From contig JAAYGZ010000144.1 in assembly GCA_012727515.1 (NCBI GenBank), forward strand, positions 1-16,660: 16,660 nt of DNA. Direction: 5' to 3'. Shown in pieces: positions 15,203 through 16,660 of the stretch. Below the pieces are notes generated by a model that was not told the DNA's origin, ran no database searches, and saw only the letters and a program-made list of their open reading frames with translations. This DNA is from Desulfovibrionales bacterium. GTDB lineage: Bacteria > Desulfobacterota > Desulfovibrionia > Desulfovibrionales > Desulfomicrobiaceae. The first letter of the stretch is position 1. Each line of letters begins with the position of its first letter. The position numbers were made by a program, and so were the translations under genes.

Positions 15203-15694
15203 TTAGTTTGGGGTACAGGTTCCGCCGGCGGATTCAATTTCGCTGATCACGGCCCGGATCATGGCGGGAAGGGATGATTGGGCAGTGGGGGAAAGATTCA
15301 GGTCCATGGAATGGTAGTCAAGGGGTTCCATGCCAATGACAACTGCCTGGGGGCGATTGCCAACAAGTTCACACATGACCAATGTATCAACCAGGTCGGT
15401 TTGGTGCATGGAGTTCCGGAACGCAATGCTTTTGCGCAGATCTTCACCCATGAGTTTGTACACTGAGCCAGGCTCATCGTCGCACAGGACAGCATCGCAG
15501 ACAATCAGGAGGTTTGCCTCCATGATGGGGCCCATAAGTCGCGTGCCCAGGGTGCCTCCGTCCATCAGGGTGACGTTGGGCGAGAAGGTGTACTCGCGTT
15601 GCATTTGTTCGATGCAACGGACTCCAATGCCTTCATCAGTGAAGAGGATATTGCCGACGCCTAGAACAAGAATTTGCGTTTCGCTTGAGGTCAT
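15203..15694 (-). CDS. hyaD: Hydrogenase maturation endopeptidase (HyaD/HybD family)
   Basis: This nickel-dependent protease removes the C-terminal extension of the hydrogenase large subunit after nickel insertion, allowing the active site to close. The 163-residue product has the N-terminal LGVGNILFTDEGIGV motif with E21, CDAV with D67 and MHQTD with H97, matching the three nickel-sensing residues of E. coli HybD (E16, D62, H93). Its likely substrate is encoded immediately upstream and ends with a 15-residue tail. The ribosome binding site before ATG 15694 is weak, and a strong hairpin lies between the two genes, so less protease than structural subunit is expected. The symbol is by family; other names (hynC, hydD, hupD) are used in related bacteria. 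Confidence 0.94.
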   Translation of the reverse strand: MTSSETQILVLGVGNILFTDEGIGVRCIEQMQREYTFSPNVTLMDGGTLGTRLMGPIMEANLLIVCDAVLCDDEPGSVYKLMGEDLRKSIAFRNSMHQTDLVDTLVMCELVGNRPQAVVIGMEPLDYHSMDLNLSPTAQSSLPAMIRAVISEIESAGGTCTPN

Positions 15695-15753
15695 GGATAC
15701 GTCCGGTGTTTGGGGATGATCTGGTATCTGAAAAAGGTCGTTTCAAGATAGGC

Positions 15754-15776
15754 AGGGCCCCGCTATCCGGGGCCCT
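15754..15776 (-). other. Intercistronic hairpin between hydrogenase large subunit and protease genes
   Basis: A perfect 9-bp GC-rich stem, AGGGCCCCG/CGGGGCCCT, with a five-base loop lies just past the large subunit stop codon. On the transcribed strand it is followed by TGCCTATCTT, without a true T-run, so it is better read as an mRNA 3'-end protector or partial attenuator than as a full terminator. On the opposite strand it is followed by a T-rich stretch. Confidence 0.6.
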
Positions 15777-15785
15777 TGTCGTTTG

Positions 15786-16660
15786 TTATAGAATCTTGAA
15801 TTTACGAACCTGGTTGGTTTTTGAGTCAATAACGTGCACGCCGCAGGCAATGCAGGGATCAAAGGAATGTACTGTGCGCAGGATTTCCACAGGACGCTCC
15901 GGGTCAGCGATGGGGGTTCCCATGAGTGCTTCCTCCACGGCCGAGAGCTTGCCTTCGGCACAGCGCGGGCCGAGGTTCCAGGTGGTGGGCACGACCAACT
16001 GGAAGTTCTCGATCTTGCCGCCCTTGATCCGGATCCAGTGACTCAGGGAGCCGCGCGGGGCGTTAACAAAGCCAACGCCTTCAGCTTCGTCAGGCATTTG
16101 CCATTCCTGATAGATCTTGGTGTTCCCACTTTTCACATTTTCAGCCAACTCGTTGACCCAGTCCATCAGCTTGTCAGCGATGACCTTGGTTTCAATTCCA
16201 CGGGCAGCAGTTCGACCCAGGGTTGAAAAGAGCGCTTCAGGGCCAACACCCAGATAGCTCAGAACATAGTCAACTGTCTTTTTCACTTCCGGGTGTCCCT
16301 TGGCATAGGCCACCAGAACAGCGGCCAAGGGGCCGGTTTCCATGGAGTTGCCATCATAGCGGGGAGCCTTTGACCAGGAGTAGCGGTCCCGGTCCTCGTA
16401 GCTGGTGTACTGAGGCTCGGTCACACCCTGGTAGGGATGGTGGGCCTTGTCGCCTTTGTACCAGCTGTGGCGCACGTGTTCGGTAATGAGGTTGGGGTCA
16501 AACGCATCAACTTTACCGATGTTGCGGTTATAGATCACCCCGCTGGGCATCCAGCAGCTGTTCATGTCACTTCCCACTTGTGGAAATTCACCACAGGTCA
16601 TGAAGTTTGCGGTGCCACCAATGCCGGCCCAATCTTTGTAGTAGGAGGCAACGGTAAGGA
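15786..16660 (-). CDS. [NiFe] hydrogenase large subunit, C-terminal part (periplasmic Hyn-type)
   Basis: Large subunit of a [NiFe] hydrogenase, which splits or makes H2 at a Ni-Fe centre; in Desulfovibrio the related enzyme is periplasmic and passes electrons to cytochrome c3. The 5' end is outside the window and the frame is open to the edge, giving about 290 residues, roughly half of the usual 550. The C-terminal ligand motif DPCIACGVH is present (codons 15860-15834), both active-site cysteines being TGC, so this is the Cys rather than the selenocysteine type. After the histidine a 15-residue tail, VIDSKTNQVRKFKIL, should be cut off by the protease encoded next. Other family blocks are SYYKDWAGIGG, PRYDGNSMETGPLA and NAPRGSLSHWI. 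The upstream small subunit is outside the window. Confidence 0.97.
   Translation of the reverse strand, partial: LTVASYYKDWAGIGGTANFMTCGEFPQVGSDMNSCWMPSGVIYNRNIGKVDAFDPNLITEHVRHSWYKGDKAHHPYQGVTEPQYTSYEDRDRYSWSKAPRYDGNSMETGPLAAVLVAYAKGHPEVKKTVDYVLSYLGVGPEALFSTLGRTAARGIETKVIADKLMDWVNELAENVKSGNTKIYQEWQMPDEAEGVGFVNAPRGSLSHWIRIKGGKIENFQLVVPTTWNLGPRCAEGKLSAVEEALMGTPIADPERPVEILRTVHSFDPCIACGVHVIDSKTNQVRKFKIL

Noticed and set aside
15834..15860. Possible selenocysteine at the hydrogenase C-terminal ligand motif
   Set aside because: Both ligand codons are TGC, so the enzyme is the [NiFe] and not the [NiFeSe] type.
1..16660. Mobile elements, CRISPR arrays, phage genes or tRNA genes
   Set aside because: No transposase-like protein, repeat-spacer pattern, integrase or cloverleaf-like sequence was found while reading both strands.

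Overview
This window looks like part of a Desulfovibrionales-type sulfate reducer (Desulfobacterota, formerly Deltaproteobacteria). The basis is the combination of a periplasmic-type [NiFe] hydrogenase large subunit followed directly by its maturation protease and HypC, a PxxKW cysteine-rich small protein, a DUF1786 protein, and the corC-lnt-prfB and nnr-CBS-tsaE-rarA gene orders. The genus cannot be fixed from the sequence alone. No transposase, integrase, CRISPR array, rRNA or tRNA was recognised. The window reads as core chromosome: 14 of 16 genes are on the minus strand, many stop and start codons overlap, and intergenic gaps are short.

Region 1 (1-3946, minus, transcribed right to left) holds a membrane-anchored PilZ (c-di-GMP receptor-like) protein, a CorC-type CBS protein, apolipoprotein N-acyltransferase (lnt), and the 5' part of prfB (release factor 2). 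prfB carries the classic autoregulatory +1 frameshift at codon 26. lnt overlaps corC by 53 bp, and prfB starts on the last base of the lnt stop codon, so the three are probably translationally coupled.

Region 2 (3947-7573) has, in transcription order, the PxxKW cysteine-rich protein gene with its own strong rho-independent terminator, then an M20 metallo-hydrolase gene coupled by an ATGA overlap to mnmG (tRNA wobble-uridine modification). A 139-bp gap downstream of mnmG, with an imperfect dyad and a candidate promoter, separates it from the PilZ gene.

Region 3 (7574-8513, plus) is a single alpha/beta hydrolase, divergent from the PxxKW gene. It ends tail to tail, with overlapping stop codons, against region 4.

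Region 4 (8510-13512, minus) is a tightly packed housekeeping operon: acpS (holo-ACP synthase), nnr (NAD(P)HX repair), a two-CBS protein, tsaE (t6A tRNA modification), rarA (replication-fork AAA+ ATPase), and an uncharacterised zinc-ribbon protein with acidic LDFS-type repeats.

Region 5 (13513-14912) contains a plus-strand DUF1786 gene whose product shows actin/hexokinase-like phosphate-binding motifs, flanked by a divergent control region and a convergent spacer. Region 6 (14913-16660, minus) is the end of a [NiFe] hydrogenase operon: large subunit (partial), hydrogenase maturation protease and hypC, with a perfect 9-bp hairpin between the large subunit and the protease gene.

No clearly new multi-gene system is visible. 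The most under-described items are the zinc-ribbon/LDFS repeat protein, the DUF1786 protein, the PxxKW protein and the PilZ protein with a widened c-di-GMP motif spacing.
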